Program-made: the position numbers and the translations under genes
The notes under the pieces: generated by a model
The model's input: the letters and a program-made list of their open reading frames with translations, nothing else
The model's database searches: none
What the model was told of the DNA's origin: nothing
Shown: piece by piece, positions 33,040 through 41,763 of the stretch
Numbering within the stretch: the first letter of the stretch is position 1
Layout of the letters: each line of letters starts with the position of its first letter
NCBI RefSeq assembly: GCF_900100765.1
Contig: NZ_FNFO01000003.1
Coordinates: 719,348-783,347 of the forward strand
Direction of reading: 5' to 3'
DNA: 64,000 nucleotides
DNA from: Catalinimonas alkaloidigena
GTDB lineage: Bacteria; Bacteroidota; Bacteroidia; Cytophagales; Flexibacteraceae

Positions 33040-34170
33040 TTACCCGGCGGGAAGCGAGTAGGTCCCCTCAATCGGAAAATGCTCGGAGTAGGGCACCGAC
33101 CGCAGGGTTTCAAAATGGTGAATCTGGAAGACCGGGTCGTAGAACTGATTGTCGAGTCGTAGAAAAAACAACTTGCCGTTGTAGGTAAAACCAAAGCCGT
33201 TACCCGCCTCCTCGAAGGCGCTCAGCATCTGCTTTTTGAGCCGGAAATAGGTGTACGAGTAGGGGAGGTCGTTAAAGTCGCCGCACACAATGGCCGGATA
33301 AGGACTGTTGGCGATGTGTTCCTTCAACAGGTCGATCTGTTCGCCCCGCACGCGGGTGCCCCGCCGGATTTTTCCCAGCGCCGTCTGTACGCTCTGCAAC
33401 CACTTTTCGGACGAGTTGGCCGAAAACAGCGATGCTTCGTTGATCGTCATCGATTCCAGGTGAAGGCTGTACACGCGCACCGTGTCGTTGGCGACTTTGA
33501 TGTCGGCGAACAGCCCCCGGTTCAGGTCGCTCTGCTTCCCGACAATTACGTCGCCCCCGCGCACAATTGGATACCGCGAGAAGATGGCCACGCTGTGGAA
33601 GCCGCCTTCGTCCTGGTAGTTTTTGATGGGCGTCATGTAGTAGTAAGGCCGCCCGCTGCTGATCAGCCGCTCGACGGTGTTGTAAATCGACGACGAGTCG
33701 TTGTTGTAAAATTCCTGCAGGCAGAGGATGTCCGCCTTGCTGTTGGTGACCCACTCCACCATCGGGAGGGCGTTTTCTTTGCCGATGTACTTTAAGTAGT
33801 GCCGCCCCGAAATGAACGTACTGACGTTGTAACTCAACACGTTGAAGGTCCGGCTACTGTCGGTGACCGGGGGCAGTTCTGCCGGGCGAATCGACACGGT
33901 TGCCGAGATGAACGGCGCGCCTGCAATGAGCAGCCCGAGCGGCCACACCGCCAGCGAAGGGCGTACCATCAGCCACAGCAAAATCAGCAGAAGGTTGAAC
34001 CCCAGCAGCATGGGCAGGCCCAGCGACAAAAACGCGCCCGGCCAGAATACCTGCGGCGAAATGTGCGTAAAGTAGTACGAGGCCAGCGTAGCGACCGTCG
34101 ACAACACCGTCAGGAAGAGTAACCCGTGATAGACCGACCTTTTGCGGACGTAAACGGCGTTCGAGAACAT
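33040..34170 (-). CDS. Membrane-anchored endonuclease/exonuclease/phosphatase (EEP) family protein, copy 1
   Basis: 376 residues from [12 protein letters not shown]. Three N-terminal transmembrane helices (about 15-95), then an EEP domain facing the periplasm or cytoplasm: VLSYNV, CLQEFYN with the metal-binding Glu, [14 protein letters not shown] with Asp and Asn, and YSEHFPI where the family normally has SDH. Asp is thus replaced by Glu next to the catalytic His. EEP enzymes cut phosphodiesters (DNA, RNA, sphingomyelin, phosphoinositides). The next gene upstream is a paralogue. Substrate unknown. Confidence 0.85.
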   Translation of the reverse strand: MFSNAVYVRKRSVYHGLLFLTVLSTVATLASYYFTHISPQVFWPGAFLSLGLPMLLGFNLLLILLWLMVRPSLAVWPLGLLIAGAPFISATVSIRPAELPPVTDSSRTFNVLSYNVSTFISGRHYLKYIGKENALPMVEWVTNSKADILCLQEFYNNDSSSIYNTVERLISSGRPYYYMTPIKNYQDEGGFHSVAIFSRYPIVRGGDVIVGKQSDLNRGLFADIKVANDTVRVYSLHLESMTINEASLFSANSSEKWLQSVQTALGKIRRGTRVRGEQIDLLKEHIANSPYPAIVCGDFNDLPYSYTYFRLKKQMLSAFEEAGNGFGFTYNGKLFFLRLDNQFYDPVFQIHHFETLRSVPYSEHFPIEGTYSLPAG

Positions 34171-34277
34171 AGTCGAATAAATCTTTACGGAAATGCTGGT
34201 AGCGTTGTAAAAAATGGCTCCCCGGCTGCTCTGCTCTTTAGACTCTACGTAAGAAGCGCCCAAAGATTACACCTTTT

Positions 34278-35348
34278 TTAATTTTCCCGGGCAGATTTAA
34301 AGGTATAGGCCGCCTTCACTGGATAATGGTCGGACCAGATAGCATTATAAAAAGTCTCGTACCCCACTACGTTGAAACGCTGGTCGGCAAACTGGTTGTC
34401 GATCCGTAAAAAAGGCAGGTTGCCCGCGTAAGAAACGCCGAGCCCGTGTCCGGCCTTTTCGAATGCGTTTTGCAGTTCGTTGTTGAGTCGGTAGTACGTG
34501 TGGCTGTACGGCAGATCGTTCAGGTCGCCGCAGACCAGCACCGGATAAGGACTGGTTTTGATGCTTTCTTCCAGCGCCCGCATCTGCCGCCCGCGTTCTT
34601 CGAATCCGCCGCGCAATTTATCGGTCACACTGGAGGCGTGTTTGCGCATTTCTTCTTCCGACACATCCAGATTTAGTTCTTCGGCGCTGATGCGCATAGA
34701 TTGCAGGTGGATGTTGTACACCCGCACCATGCCCTTCGGCAGGCGGATGTCGGCGTAGATGATCTGATTGTTGGTGGCTTTGCTCAGTTCCAACGTGCCC
34801 TGGTAAATAATGGGATGTGTACTGAAAATCGCCATGCCGAACTGCCCTTTCCGCTTGGTGGTGACCCACGGCGAAAAATAGTAGTGGTTCAGCGGACCGT
34901 GGCTGATGCGCGCGATGGCGCTGAACTTGTCGGAGCCGTTCTGGTTATAAAATTCCTGCAGGCACACGATATCGGCACGGGTCTGGCTGACCCACCGGAT
35001 CATCTCTTCCGACGAAGCACTGTGGTACAGGTTAAACGCCCGTACGTTGTAGGTCATCACCGTAAAGTCGGGCGGCGGGGCGTCTTCGTCCTGTGGGGAA
35101 AAGGCGATGGTAGCCTGAATAAACCGGTAACCTAACAGCAGCACCGCCACCGAGTACAACGCCCGCAGTGGGCGGGTCACCAGCCAATAGAGCGCAAAAA
35201 TGACGTTTAGCACCAGCGTAATAGGAATCGCCAGGGCCATGAACCCGGCCCACCAGGCGCGTTCCGGGTTGATATACGAAGCAAGGTAAGCCAGGAACGT
35301 AACGACCAAAAGCACTACGTTCAAGGTGGTCATCAGAGCAATCCGCAC
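34278..35348 (-). CDS. Membrane-anchored EEP family protein, copy 2
   Basis: 356 residues; start MRIALMTTLN (an alternative start is the Met at residue 6). Three membrane helices (about 6-90) are followed by an EEP domain with VMTYNVRAF, CLQEFYN, IHLQSM, CGDLNDLP and an intact WSDHYPV. It is a tandem paralogue of the gene 107 bp downstream, which changes SDH to SEH. Such paired genes are widespread in Bacteroidota without known function; they may act on lipids or nucleic acid in the envelope. Confidence 0.85.
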   Translation of the reverse strand: MRIALMTTLNVVLLVVTFLAYLASYINPERAWWAGFMALAIPITLVLNVIFALYWLVTRPLRALYSVAVLLLGYRFIQATIAFSPQDEDAPPPDFTVMTYNVRAFNLYHSASSEEMIRWVSQTRADIVCLQEFYNQNGSDKFSAIARISHGPLNHYYFSPWVTTKRKGQFGMAIFSTHPIIYQGTLELSKATNNQIIYADIRLPKGMVRVYNIHLQSMRISAEELNLDVSEEEMRKHASSVTDKLRGGFEERGRQMRALEESIKTSPYPVLVCGDLNDLPYSHTYYRLNNELQNAFEKAGHGLGVSYAGNLPFLRIDNQFADQRFNVVGYETFYNAIWSDHYPVKAAYTFKSAREN

Positions 35349-35423
35349 AGTAGGACAATAATACCATTTCCCTGGTGTTACGGGAAAGGCTTTTCAGCAC
35401 ATTTTCGGCCGATAAAATACAAA

Positions 35424-36839
35424 TTATTGTCGGACCAATCGCAGGGTCTGCAACCCGGACGAGGTAGTTAGTTGGGCGATGTACACTCCTGAAGGCAAGT
35501 GACGGGCTGCATAATCGACCTGGCGTGTACCGGGCGTGACGCGTTCGTTGCGGAACAAGGTGTCGACGTGCCGTCCCTGATGGTCGAAAAGCTGCAACGT
35601 TGCTTTGTCGGTAGCCTGGGTGTTGATGGTAAACTGAAAGGCCGCCCCGCCGGGGTTGGGCTGCACCGAGAAATCAAGGGGCGTCATGGAAGAACGCGAT
35701 GGCGTAGGAGTGACCTCTACGAGCTGATACAGTTTACCCTGGCGGTAGTTGGCTACGTACAGTTCGCCGGCGGCATCGAGGCCGAAGGTGGAAATGTTAC
35801 CGTTCATCTTCAAAAGGAACGGGCTCGTATCAGACACCGCTACGGCGTCGAGCGACCAGATGCGACCGCTGACGTAGTCACCGTAAATGTACTTTCCCTG
35901 CAGACTGGGCGCCGCCTGACCCCGGTACACCATCCCGCCTGTGATCGACACATCACCCTGGTCGTGGGAATACTCCCAGACGGGCAAACGCAGGTTGAGC
36001 CCCGCTGTGTCGCAGGTAGAGGGGTTGTAACACGCCGACGCTTCCATCAACCGCCAACCGTAATTCCCGCCTTTCTCCACCCGATCGATTTCTTCGATTT
36101 TGTTCTGGCCTACGTCGGCTACCCACAGCGTACCGGTTTCCGGATCGGGATAAAACTTCCAGGGATTACGCAAGCCGTAGGCATAGATTTCCGGCAGAAA
36201 CCCTTCGTTATTGCCAGCATAAGGATTGTCGGCCGGAATGGCGTAGGGCCGTTCTCCTTCTGTCTGATTGACGTCAATGCGCAGCATTTTCCCCAGGATC
36301 GACTTTCGGTTTTGTCCGTTGTTCTGAGGATCGCCCCCGCTACCGCCGTCGCCCGTCGCGATGTAGAGGTAGCTGTCGGGGCCGAACCGCAGGCATCCGG
36401 CGTTGTGGTTTTCGAACGGCTGCGGAAACGTAATTAAAATGGTTTCCGACGAAGCGGCGGCGGTGCCTTCCGCACCGGCCTGAAAGCGAGAGATGCGCGT
36501 CGCCAAGTTGCCTGTGGTGTAGTTCACGTAGAAATAGCCGTTGGTGGCAAAGTCCGGATGGAACGCCAGCCCCAGCAAGCCCGCCTCGTTCGGAGAAGAG
36601 TTGACCTGGGGCGTGATGTCGAGCAACGTTTGCGTGGCGCTCGTGGCCGCATCGTTGGCAAACACTACAATCCGGCCGGGCTTTTCGACCACCGCCAGAC
36701 GATCCTCTTCCCCGGGTACCGCTACGATGTCGACCGGCAAGTCGAAGGTAAGCTCGGGGAAGGCATCACGAAGTTCGTATTGCGCTTGTGCGTGCGGGGT
36801 GCAGCCCAACACCAGCAGAAGGAGAAAAAGTCGGTACAT
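35424..36839 (-). CDS. Secreted PQQ-dependent sugar (glucose/sorbosone) dehydrogenase with T9SS domain
   Basis: 471 residues from MYRLFLLLLVLGC. Signal peptide ending AQA before Gln (AQA-QYELRD). Residues 25-375 are a six-bladed propeller of the soluble aldose dehydrogenase type: RLAVVEKPGRIVVF, EAGLLGLAFHPDFATNGYFYVNYT, GDGGSGGDPQNNGQN, YAYGLRNPWKF and VADVGQNKIEEID. Residues 390-471 are a type IX secretion domain (FSVQPNPGGAAFQF, HLPSGVYIAQL). The catalytic His expected in these enzymes may be in ENHNAGCLRFG. It oxidises sugars outside the cell or at its surface; the substrate is not known. Confidence 0.88.
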   Translation of the reverse strand: MYRLFLLLLVLGCTPHAQAQYELRDAFPELTFDLPVDIVAVPGEEDRLAVVEKPGRIVVFANDAATSATQTLLDITPQVNSSPNEAGLLGLAFHPDFATNGYFYVNYTTGNLATRISRFQAGAEGTAAASSETILITFPQPFENHNAGCLRFGPDSYLYIATGDGGSGGDPQNNGQNRKSILGKMLRIDVNQTEGERPYAIPADNPYAGNNEGFLPEIYAYGLRNPWKFYPDPETGTLWVADVGQNKIEEIDRVEKGGNYGWRLMEASACYNPSTCDTAGLNLRLPVWEYSHDQGDVSITGGMVYRGQAAPSLQGKYIYGDYVSGRIWSLDAVAVSDTSPFLLKMNGNISTFGLDAAGELYVANYRQGKLYQLVEVTPTPSRSSMTPLDFSVQPNPGGAAFQFTINTQATDKATLQLFDHQGRHVDTLFRNERVTPGTRQVDYAARHLPSGVYIAQLTTSSGLQTLRLVRQ

Positions 36840-37002
36840 AAGAAAAGAGGTGTATGGTAAGGGTAGGTGATAAGTACGAAATTTTAGCGGCCGAAGATGC
36901 CTGCGCAACGCGTCGTTTAAAAAATGGCTTTCCTCGTATCCTAATGAAGATCAACCGGGTATATAAGAGAAACCAAAGAGAATCCTTACTCTATCTATAG
37001 AT

Positions 37003-37287
37003 ATGAAGATGTCTACACACGAAATTGCCTGGGGGTTGGCCAAGGCCGGCACCGTGGCCCTGACCAGCGTAGTGGTGCACAAGTTACTCGACGAGGCCTA
37101 CGCAGTAATCCAGAAAGATCATCCCCCTAAAAATCCGGACTCGCCCGATACCGACTGGAAAGAAGCCGTGATCTGGACCATTTCGTCGGCGGTGCTGGCG
37201 GGGGTGACCAGCGTGCTGATGCGACGCGAGTTGGCGCGGGGATGGGTCAAACTGACGGGGTCCATGCCCCCCGGTATGGAAGAATAA
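37003..37287 (+). CDS. DUF4235 family protein
   Basis: 94 residues with two hydrophobic segments (about 8-28 and 54-74). The segment DTDWKEAVIWTISSAVLAGVTSVLMRRELARG matches DUF4235, small membrane proteins of unknown role. Start at the first ATG; a second in-frame ATG lies two codons later. A strong terminator follows. Confidence 0.75.
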   Translation: MKMSTHEIAWGLAKAGTVALTSVVVHKLLDEAYAVIQKDHPPKNPDSPDTDWKEAVIWTISSAVLAGVTSVLMRRELARGWVKLTGSMPPGMEE

Positions 37288-37300
37288 GACGTTACGCACG

Positions 37301-37328
37301 AAAGCGCCTCCCGCAAGAGGCGCTTTTT
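37301..37328. terminator. Bidirectional terminator between DUF4235 and DUF4112 genes
   Basis: A perfect 10-bp stem (37301-37310 and 37317-37326), AAAGCGCCTC/GAGGCGCTTT, with six-base loop and T run. It serves both converging genes. Confidence 0.9.
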
Positions 37329-37333
37329 TTGAC

Positions 37334-37849
37334 TTAGCTGAAAATCGCTTCGGCTATTTCCCAGATGCCCCAGACGATCAGCGCCAGAATGCCCAGGAGG
37401 CCGAGGCCCGCAATGACGAGAATGCCTTTGCCACTGCCTTGGTGCTTGCCTTCCTCGTGGTATTCGCGCAACAGCTGCAGGTTGCGGTAGTTGGCTTTGT
37501 AGGTCGCATCGAAAATATCGCCCAGGATCGGAATGGCACCGATGGTCGCGTCGAGCAGAATGTTGCCCAGCATTTTGATGACCAGTTTCTGGCTGGCTCC
37601 GTGCCGGGCCATCGCCAGCAGCAGTGCGCCCGAAAAGCCGAACGAAATCAGATCGCCGGCTCCCGGAATCAGCCCCAGAAGTGGATCTAGCCCAAAGCGA
37701 AAATTGGTCCCGGGAATGCGAAACGCCGTGTCGAGCAACTTGGTCGTTTTCTCGATCCAGCCCAGGTGACGCAGGGCCGAGGGGCCTCCTGCCGTACGCG
37801 TGTGTCGGGAAGAAGCGGTATGTGGTTTTTTGTATGTCAACGGTTCCAT
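37334..37849 (-). CDS. DUF4112 family membrane protein
   Basis: 171 residues from the ATG at 37849. The DUF4112 core is clear: LDTAFRIPGTNFRFGLDPLLGLIPGAGDLISFG, then LGNILLDATIGAIPILGDIFDATYKANYRN. Two or three membrane helices, the last at about 142-168. Function unknown. A longer frame to 38149 would read antisense through the divergent gene and is rejected. Confidence 0.85.
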   Translation of the reverse strand: MEPLTYKKPHTASSRHTRTAGGPSALRHLGWIEKTTKLLDTAFRIPGTNFRFGLDPLLGLIPGAGDLISFGFSGALLLAMARHGASQKLVIKMLGNILLDATIGAIPILGDIFDATYKANYRNLQLLREYHEEGKHQGSGKGILVIAGLGLLGILALIVWGIWEIAEAIFS

Positions 37850-37895
37850 GTACTTATAACGCAGCAACTGACAGCCAGGTTGGTTACCTTCGCTT

Positions 37896-38447
37896 ATGCC
37901 CACACCTTCCGCCGATTTTCGACAGGCCATTCGCGCCCTGCCCGATCGTGAAAAAGAGAAGTTACTGTTACGTATTGTGCGCCGAGATGCCGATCTGTAC
38001 GCGCAACTTGCCTTTGAGTTGGACCTGAGCAGCCGGGAGGAAGTGTACGACGAAACGGCGGCCGCCATTACCGAGATTATGGAGGTGGAGCCTGCGCGCC
38101 GCCCGTCGCGCGCCCTAACCCGCGCGATCCGCAAAGCCCGTGAGGCCATCGCGCGCTACAAGTACATCACCAACGACCTGAAGGGGGAAGTGGACCTGAC
38201 GCTGCACATGCTGCGTTTTTGCTACGATCGTCATCACCGCCATTTCGATGACCGGTACGCGTCGTTTTACAAAACGACGGCCCGGCTGACGGTGCGCGTG
38301 GCACAATTGATCTGCCGTAAACTCCACGAAGATTACTACATCGAGTACGAACCCGACCTGGACTGGTTCCTGAGTTGGGCGTACAACCATCCGCGCCGCG
38401 AACGCCTCAACTTGGACTTGCCGCGCGCACTGGCAGACGTGAAATAA
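37896..38447 (+). CDS. Conserved hypothetical protein of 183 residues
   Basis: Charged, alpha-helical and cytoplasmic: MPTPSADFRQAIRALPDREKEKLLLRIVRRDADLY, then a basic central part and LTLHMLRFCYDRHHRHFDDRYASFYKTTARL. No recognised motif. It is divergent from the DUF4112 gene with 46 bp between the starts and ends directly against queA, with no gap. Confidence 0.65.
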   Translation: MPTPSADFRQAIRALPDREKEKLLLRIVRRDADLYAQLAFELDLSSREEVYDETAAAITEIMEVEPARRPSRALTRAIRKAREAIARYKYITNDLKGEVDLTLHMLRFCYDRHHRHFDDRYASFYKTTARLTVRVAQLICRKLHEDYYIEYEPDLDWFLSWAYNHPRRERLNLDLPRALADVK

Positions 38448-39659
38448 CTAGCCGTTGGGCAGCAGCAGCGACGAGTCGCCGAAGCTGAGAAACCGGTAGT
38501 CGTGTTGGAGCGCTTCGTCGTAAATGCGCCGCCAGTCGGCTCCGACAAAAGCGGCGACCAGCAGAATGAGCGTAGACCCCGGCTGGTGATAGTTGGTGAT
38601 AAGTCCCCGGCAGAGCTTGAAGTCGTAGCCCGGGTGGATGTAGATGCCCGTTTCGCCCCGCAAAATTTCCTGTCTCGTGCGGTCCAGGTAAGCTTCCACC
38701 GCCCGCAACGCTTCGGCTGCGGAAGGCTGTTGCGTGGCCGGAATCGAGTAGGCCAGTTGCTGGTCGATGCTAAACGTGCTTTGGGGATCGTGCAGGAGTT
38801 TCACCCCGAACCAATACAAACTTTCGAGCGTCCGCATGGAAGTTGTGCCCACGGCAACGATGTGCCCCAGGTGCTGCTGCAAATGCAATAGATTCTGTCG
38901 ACTCAGTTCTACCTGCTCGCGGTGCATGGCGTGCTCGGTAACGAGTTCGGTTTTGATGGGCTGAAACGTCCCGGCACTGACGTGCAGCGTCAGGAAGTCC
39001 AGCGCAATGCCGCGGGTCTGCAACCGGGCCAGCACCTCGGGCGTGAAGTGCAGTCCGGCCGTCGGAGCCGCCACGGCCCCTTCCTGTTTCGAGTAGACCG
39101 TCTGGTACTGCGTCCGGTCCTGTTCGGTCACCGACCGTTTCAGGTAGGGGGGGAGTGGCATCTCGCCCGAAGCCGTCAACACTTCGGCAAAAGTGAGCGT
39201 TGCAGGGGTCCAGTGAAACGTAACGCGATCGGCCCCGGCCTGTTCGGCCCGAAGCGTAATGGTGCCTTGCGGCGTTTCCCACGTTTTTTCCAGCACTTCG
39301 CCCGCCTTCCAGCGCTTGCGGTTGCCCACCATCGCCTGCCAGGTGCAGGTGTCGGTCTGTTGCATGGCTTCGCTCATCACCGGACTGGGTTCCTGCGGAT
39401 GCAGCAGAAATACTTCGATCTGCGCGCCCGTAGTCCGATGAAAAAACAACCGTGCCGGAATGACCTTGGTGTCGTTAAACACCAGCAGCGTCTGTGCGGG
39501 AAGCAGCGCGTCCAGGTCGCGAAATGTGTGGTGGGTGAGGGTCCCTTGCCGATAGACCAGCAACTTGGACGCATCGCGCGGCGTCAGGGGAAACCGGGCG
39601 ATGCGTTCGTCAGGCAGTTCGTACTGGTAATCGGATAGAACCAGAGGGGGAATCCCCAT
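38448..39659 (-). CDS. queA: S-adenosylmethionine:tRNA ribosyltransferase-isomerase
   Basis: 403 residues. QueA adds the epoxycyclopentane ring to 7-aminomethyl-7-deazaguanine in tRNA, a late step of queuosine synthesis. Motifs: YELPDERIARFPLTPRDASKLLVY, LVFNDTKVIPARLFFHRTTGAQIEVFLL, PLPPYLKR, EGAVAAPTAGLHFTPEVL, HVSAGTFQPI and TNYHQPGSTLILLVAAFVG. The length is above the 340-350 of many QueA because of the longer Bacteroidota form. It ends flush with the stop of the facing hypothetical gene; ppa follows upstream after 11 bp. Confidence 0.94.
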   Translation of the reverse strand: MGIPPLVLSDYQYELPDERIARFPLTPRDASKLLVYRQGTLTHHTFRDLDALLPAQTLLVFNDTKVIPARLFFHRTTGAQIEVFLLHPQEPSPVMSEAMQQTDTCTWQAMVGNRKRWKAGEVLEKTWETPQGTITLRAEQAGADRVTFHWTPATLTFAEVLTASGEMPLPPYLKRSVTEQDRTQYQTVYSKQEGAVAAPTAGLHFTPEVLARLQTRGIALDFLTLHVSAGTFQPIKTELVTEHAMHREQVELSRQNLLHLQQHLGHIVAVGTTSMRTLESLYWFGVKLLHDPQSTFSIDQQLAYSIPATQQPSAAEALRAVEAYLDRTRQEILRGETGIYIHPGYDFKLCRGLITNYHQPGSTLILLVAAFVGADWRRIYDEALQHDYRFLSFGDSSLLLPNG

Positions 39660-39670
39660 GATGGATTAGA

Positions 39671-40174
39671 TTAATGGCCCTGTTCCTTAAAGCGGATCTG
39701 AGCTTGTTTGATCTCTTCGATCGCGACGTCTACGTCGTGCCATCCTTCAATACCTACTTTCTTCTTTTCCAGATCTTTATACACCTGGAAGAAATGGCCG
39801 ATCTCCACAATCATGTGCGGGTTGACAGTCTTCATGTCTTTCACGTGGCTCCAGTGTGGGTCGGTTACCGGAACGCACAGAATTTTGGCATCTGGGCCTT
39901 TTTCGTCGAACATTTTCAGCATGGCGACCGGCCGTACTTCGATCAGACAGCCCGGGAACGTCGGTGCCGTGACCAGCACCATCGCGTCGAGCGGATCGCC
40001 GTCTTCTCCCAAGGTGTTGGGGAAAAAGCCATAGTCGGTCGGGTAATGCACTGGCGAAAAGAGCTTCCGGTCGAACCGGATCATGTTCAGCGTGTGATCA
40101 TACTCGTATTTGTTGCGACTTCCTTTCGGAATTTCAATGAGTACGTCCAGCGAAACTTTTTGTGTTGTATCCAT
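39671..40174 (-). CDS. ppa: Inorganic pyrophosphatase (family I)
   Basis: 167 residues. Hydrolyses pyrophosphate released in biosynthesis. Signature: YEYDHTLNMIRFDR, SPVHYPTDYGFFPNTLGEDGDPLDAMVLV with the three Mg-binding Asp, DEKGPDAKILCVPVTDP and the C-terminal Lys-rich part. The queA gene follows 11 bp downstream, and a -7 promoter element lies upstream. Confidence 0.95.
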   Translation of the reverse strand: MDTTQKVSLDVLIEIPKGSRNKYEYDHTLNMIRFDRKLFSPVHYPTDYGFFPNTLGEDGDPLDAMVLVTAPTFPGCLIEVRPVAMLKMFDEKGPDAKILCVPVTDPHWSHVKDMKTVNPHMIVEIGHFFQVYKDLEKKKVGIEGWHDVDVAIEEIKQAQIRFKEQGH

Positions 40175-40192
40175 AACTCGTCAATAATGCGG

Positions 40193-40200
40193 CAAAGGTA
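40193..40200 (-). promoter_or_regulatory. -7 promoter element of ppa
   Basis: Minus strand TACCTTTG, exact TAnnTTTG, ending 18 bp before the ppa start. Confidence 0.5.
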
Positions 40201-40252
40201 TAGTCCATCGGGCAATCTGTCCGGGTTTCGGCGGCCTTTTCGAAGGGTTATG

Positions 40253-40260
40253 TAGTTTTG
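40253..40260 (+). promoter_or_regulatory. -7 promoter element of the oxidoreductase gene
   Basis: TAGTTTTG, exact TAnnTTTG, ending 9 bp before the ATG at 40270. It gives a leader of only a few bases and rejects the start at 40258. Confidence 0.5.
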
Positions 40261-40269
40261 CGGCGTATC

Positions 40270-40941
40270 ATGCAGGTTTTTATTGTTTACGCCCATCCTG
40301 AACCTCAGTCGTTTAACGGCGCTTTGCTGCACCAGGCACAGACTACGCTTGCCCAGCGCGGCCACGAGGTAACTGTCTCCGATTTGTACGCGCTGAAATT
40401 CGACCCTACGGCCGGCCGACACGATTTTACGACCGTGGCCGATCCGGAGCGATTTCGATACCAGGCCGAACAGAAACATGCGGCCCAGCACCAGGGATTT
40501 GTCGAGACCATTCGGCAGGAGCACGAAAAGCTTGCCGCCGCCGATGTGGTGATCTTCCAGTTTCCGCTCTGGTGGTTCGGCTTCCCCGCCATCTTGAAGG
40601 GATGGGTCGACCGCGTGTTGTCCTACGGTGTGGCCTACGGTGCGCCTGCCGGTGGGTCTTACAAGACGGGCCCGTACCGAGGCAAGCGTGCTATGCTCAG
40701 CCTGACGACGGGCAGCGCCGAACTCACTTTTGTGGCAGGCGGACGCCACGGTGACCTGAATACGCTGCTGTTTCCGATTCAGCACGGCATTCTACACTTT
40801 ACCGGTATGGACGTGTTGCCACCGTTCGTAGCGTGGGCACCTCAGCACGCTACCGACGAAGAGCGGCAACGTTATCTGGCGCTGTATGCACATCGACTGA
40901 AGTTGATCGACCGCACGCCGCCGTTGTACGCGTTTCGATAA
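40270..40941 (+). CDS. NAD(P)H-dependent quinone/flavin oxidoreductase (flavodoxin-fold)
   Basis: 223 residues from MQVFIVYAHPEPQSFNGAL, the family N-terminus for FMN/FAD phosphate binding. FQFPLWWFGFPAILKGWVDRVLSYGVAYG is the typical central motif of NQO1/KefF/MdaB-type proteins, and LTTGSAELTF and GILHFTGMDVLPPFV follow. These reduce quinones or other electrophiles by two-electron transfer. It is divergent from ppa. Physiological substrate unknown. Confidence 0.9.
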   Translation: MQVFIVYAHPEPQSFNGALLHQAQTTLAQRGHEVTVSDLYALKFDPTAGRHDFTTVADPERFRYQAEQKHAAQHQGFVETIRQEHEKLAAADVVIFQFPLWWFGFPAILKGWVDRVLSYGVAYGAPAGGSYKTGPYRGKRAMLSLTTGSAELTFVAGGRHGDLNTLLFPIQHGILHFTGMDVLPPFVAWAPQHATDEERQRYLALYAHRLKLIDRTPPLYAFR

Positions 40942-41024
40942 ATACCTTTTGCGATAACCCTTCTTAGATCAGCCTCGTTTATTCCTTCATAACATACTGT
41001 ATGGAAACTAAATCCAGCTAAATT

Positions 41025-41690
41025 ATGAAGAATAGACACACGTTAGGAATGCTGATGGGCCTGTTGCTTGTGGCTTACCTCGCGCCTGTAGCCGCAAATG
41101 CACAAGACGGCGACGCTAAATTTGGACTAAAAGGCGGCTTGAACCTGTCGAATTTTTACAACGCCAGCGAAAACGTCACGGACCAAAACCTACAGCTAGG
41201 CTACCATGCGGGCCTGTTTGCGAAGGTGCCGTTGGTGGCGGGGCTTTCGCTTCAGCCGGAAGCGTTGCTGACTACGACCGGCACCAAGCGCGATTATGAG
41301 TTTGGCGGGGGCGGTTTGCTGACGCCGGGAGCCAGCACCATTCGCCTGAATCTCACCTATCTGCAAGTGCCCCTGTTGGCCGTGGTCAACCTGGGCGAGA
41401 ACGTCAACCTGCACGCCGGGCCGTACGTGGCCTACCTGTTGGGTGCCAACGTCTCCAACGATTCAGAGAACGACAGTTACGATACGGTCGATGAAATTGA
41501 CCGCGGCGATTTTAACGACCTGGATTTTGGCGTTGCGGCGGGTATCGGATTTGAACTGGACCCGCTGGTGATCGGCCTGCGCTATAACTATGGCTTGCGC
41601 GATGTAGGGAACGGCAGTGGCATTGCCGGAGAACTGACGGAAGATTCGCGCAACTCTTCGTTCCAGCTCTCGTTGGGCTTCGGTTTCTAA
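41025..41690 (+). CDS. Outer membrane beta-barrel protein, porin-like, paralogue of 14863-15543
   Basis: 221 residues. Signal peptide ends ANA with Gln next. The mature part starts FGLKGGLNLSNFYNASENV and has GYHAGLFAKVPLVAGLSLQPEALLTTTG, LTYLQVPLLAVVNLGENVNLHAGPYVAYLLGANV and IGLRYNYGLRDV, ending LGFGF. The order and spacing of these blocks equal those of the other porin-like gene in this window. An acidic loop (DSENDSYDTVDEIDRGD) could bind cations. Function unknown. Confidence 0.87.
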   Translation: MKNRHTLGMLMGLLLVAYLAPVAANAQDGDAKFGLKGGLNLSNFYNASENVTDQNLQLGYHAGLFAKVPLVAGLSLQPEALLTTTGTKRDYEFGGGGLLTPGASTIRLNLTYLQVPLLAVVNLGENVNLHAGPYVAYLLGANVSNDSENDSYDTVDEIDRGDFNDLDFGVAAGIGFELDPLVIGLRYNYGLRDVGNGSGIAGELTEDSRNSSFQLSLGFGF

Positions 41691-41708
41691 ACCGTTTTCG
41701 AACCACAT

Positions 41709-41745
41709 AAAAAAGGACCGATTCGTACGAATCGGTCCTTTTTTT
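41709..41745. terminator. Bidirectional terminator between porin-like and DUF3127 genes
   Basis: A nearly perfect palindrome with a stem of about 18 bp centred at 41726, AGGACCGATTCG paired to its complement, flanked by A and T runs. Confidence 0.92.
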
Positions 41746-41763
41746 ATAACCAATAGGGTTCTT

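Noticed and set aside
37885-37892. TACCTTCG as a promoter of the 183-residue protein gene
   Set aside because: It ends three bases before the ATG, so transcription would begin inside the coding sequence; probably chance.
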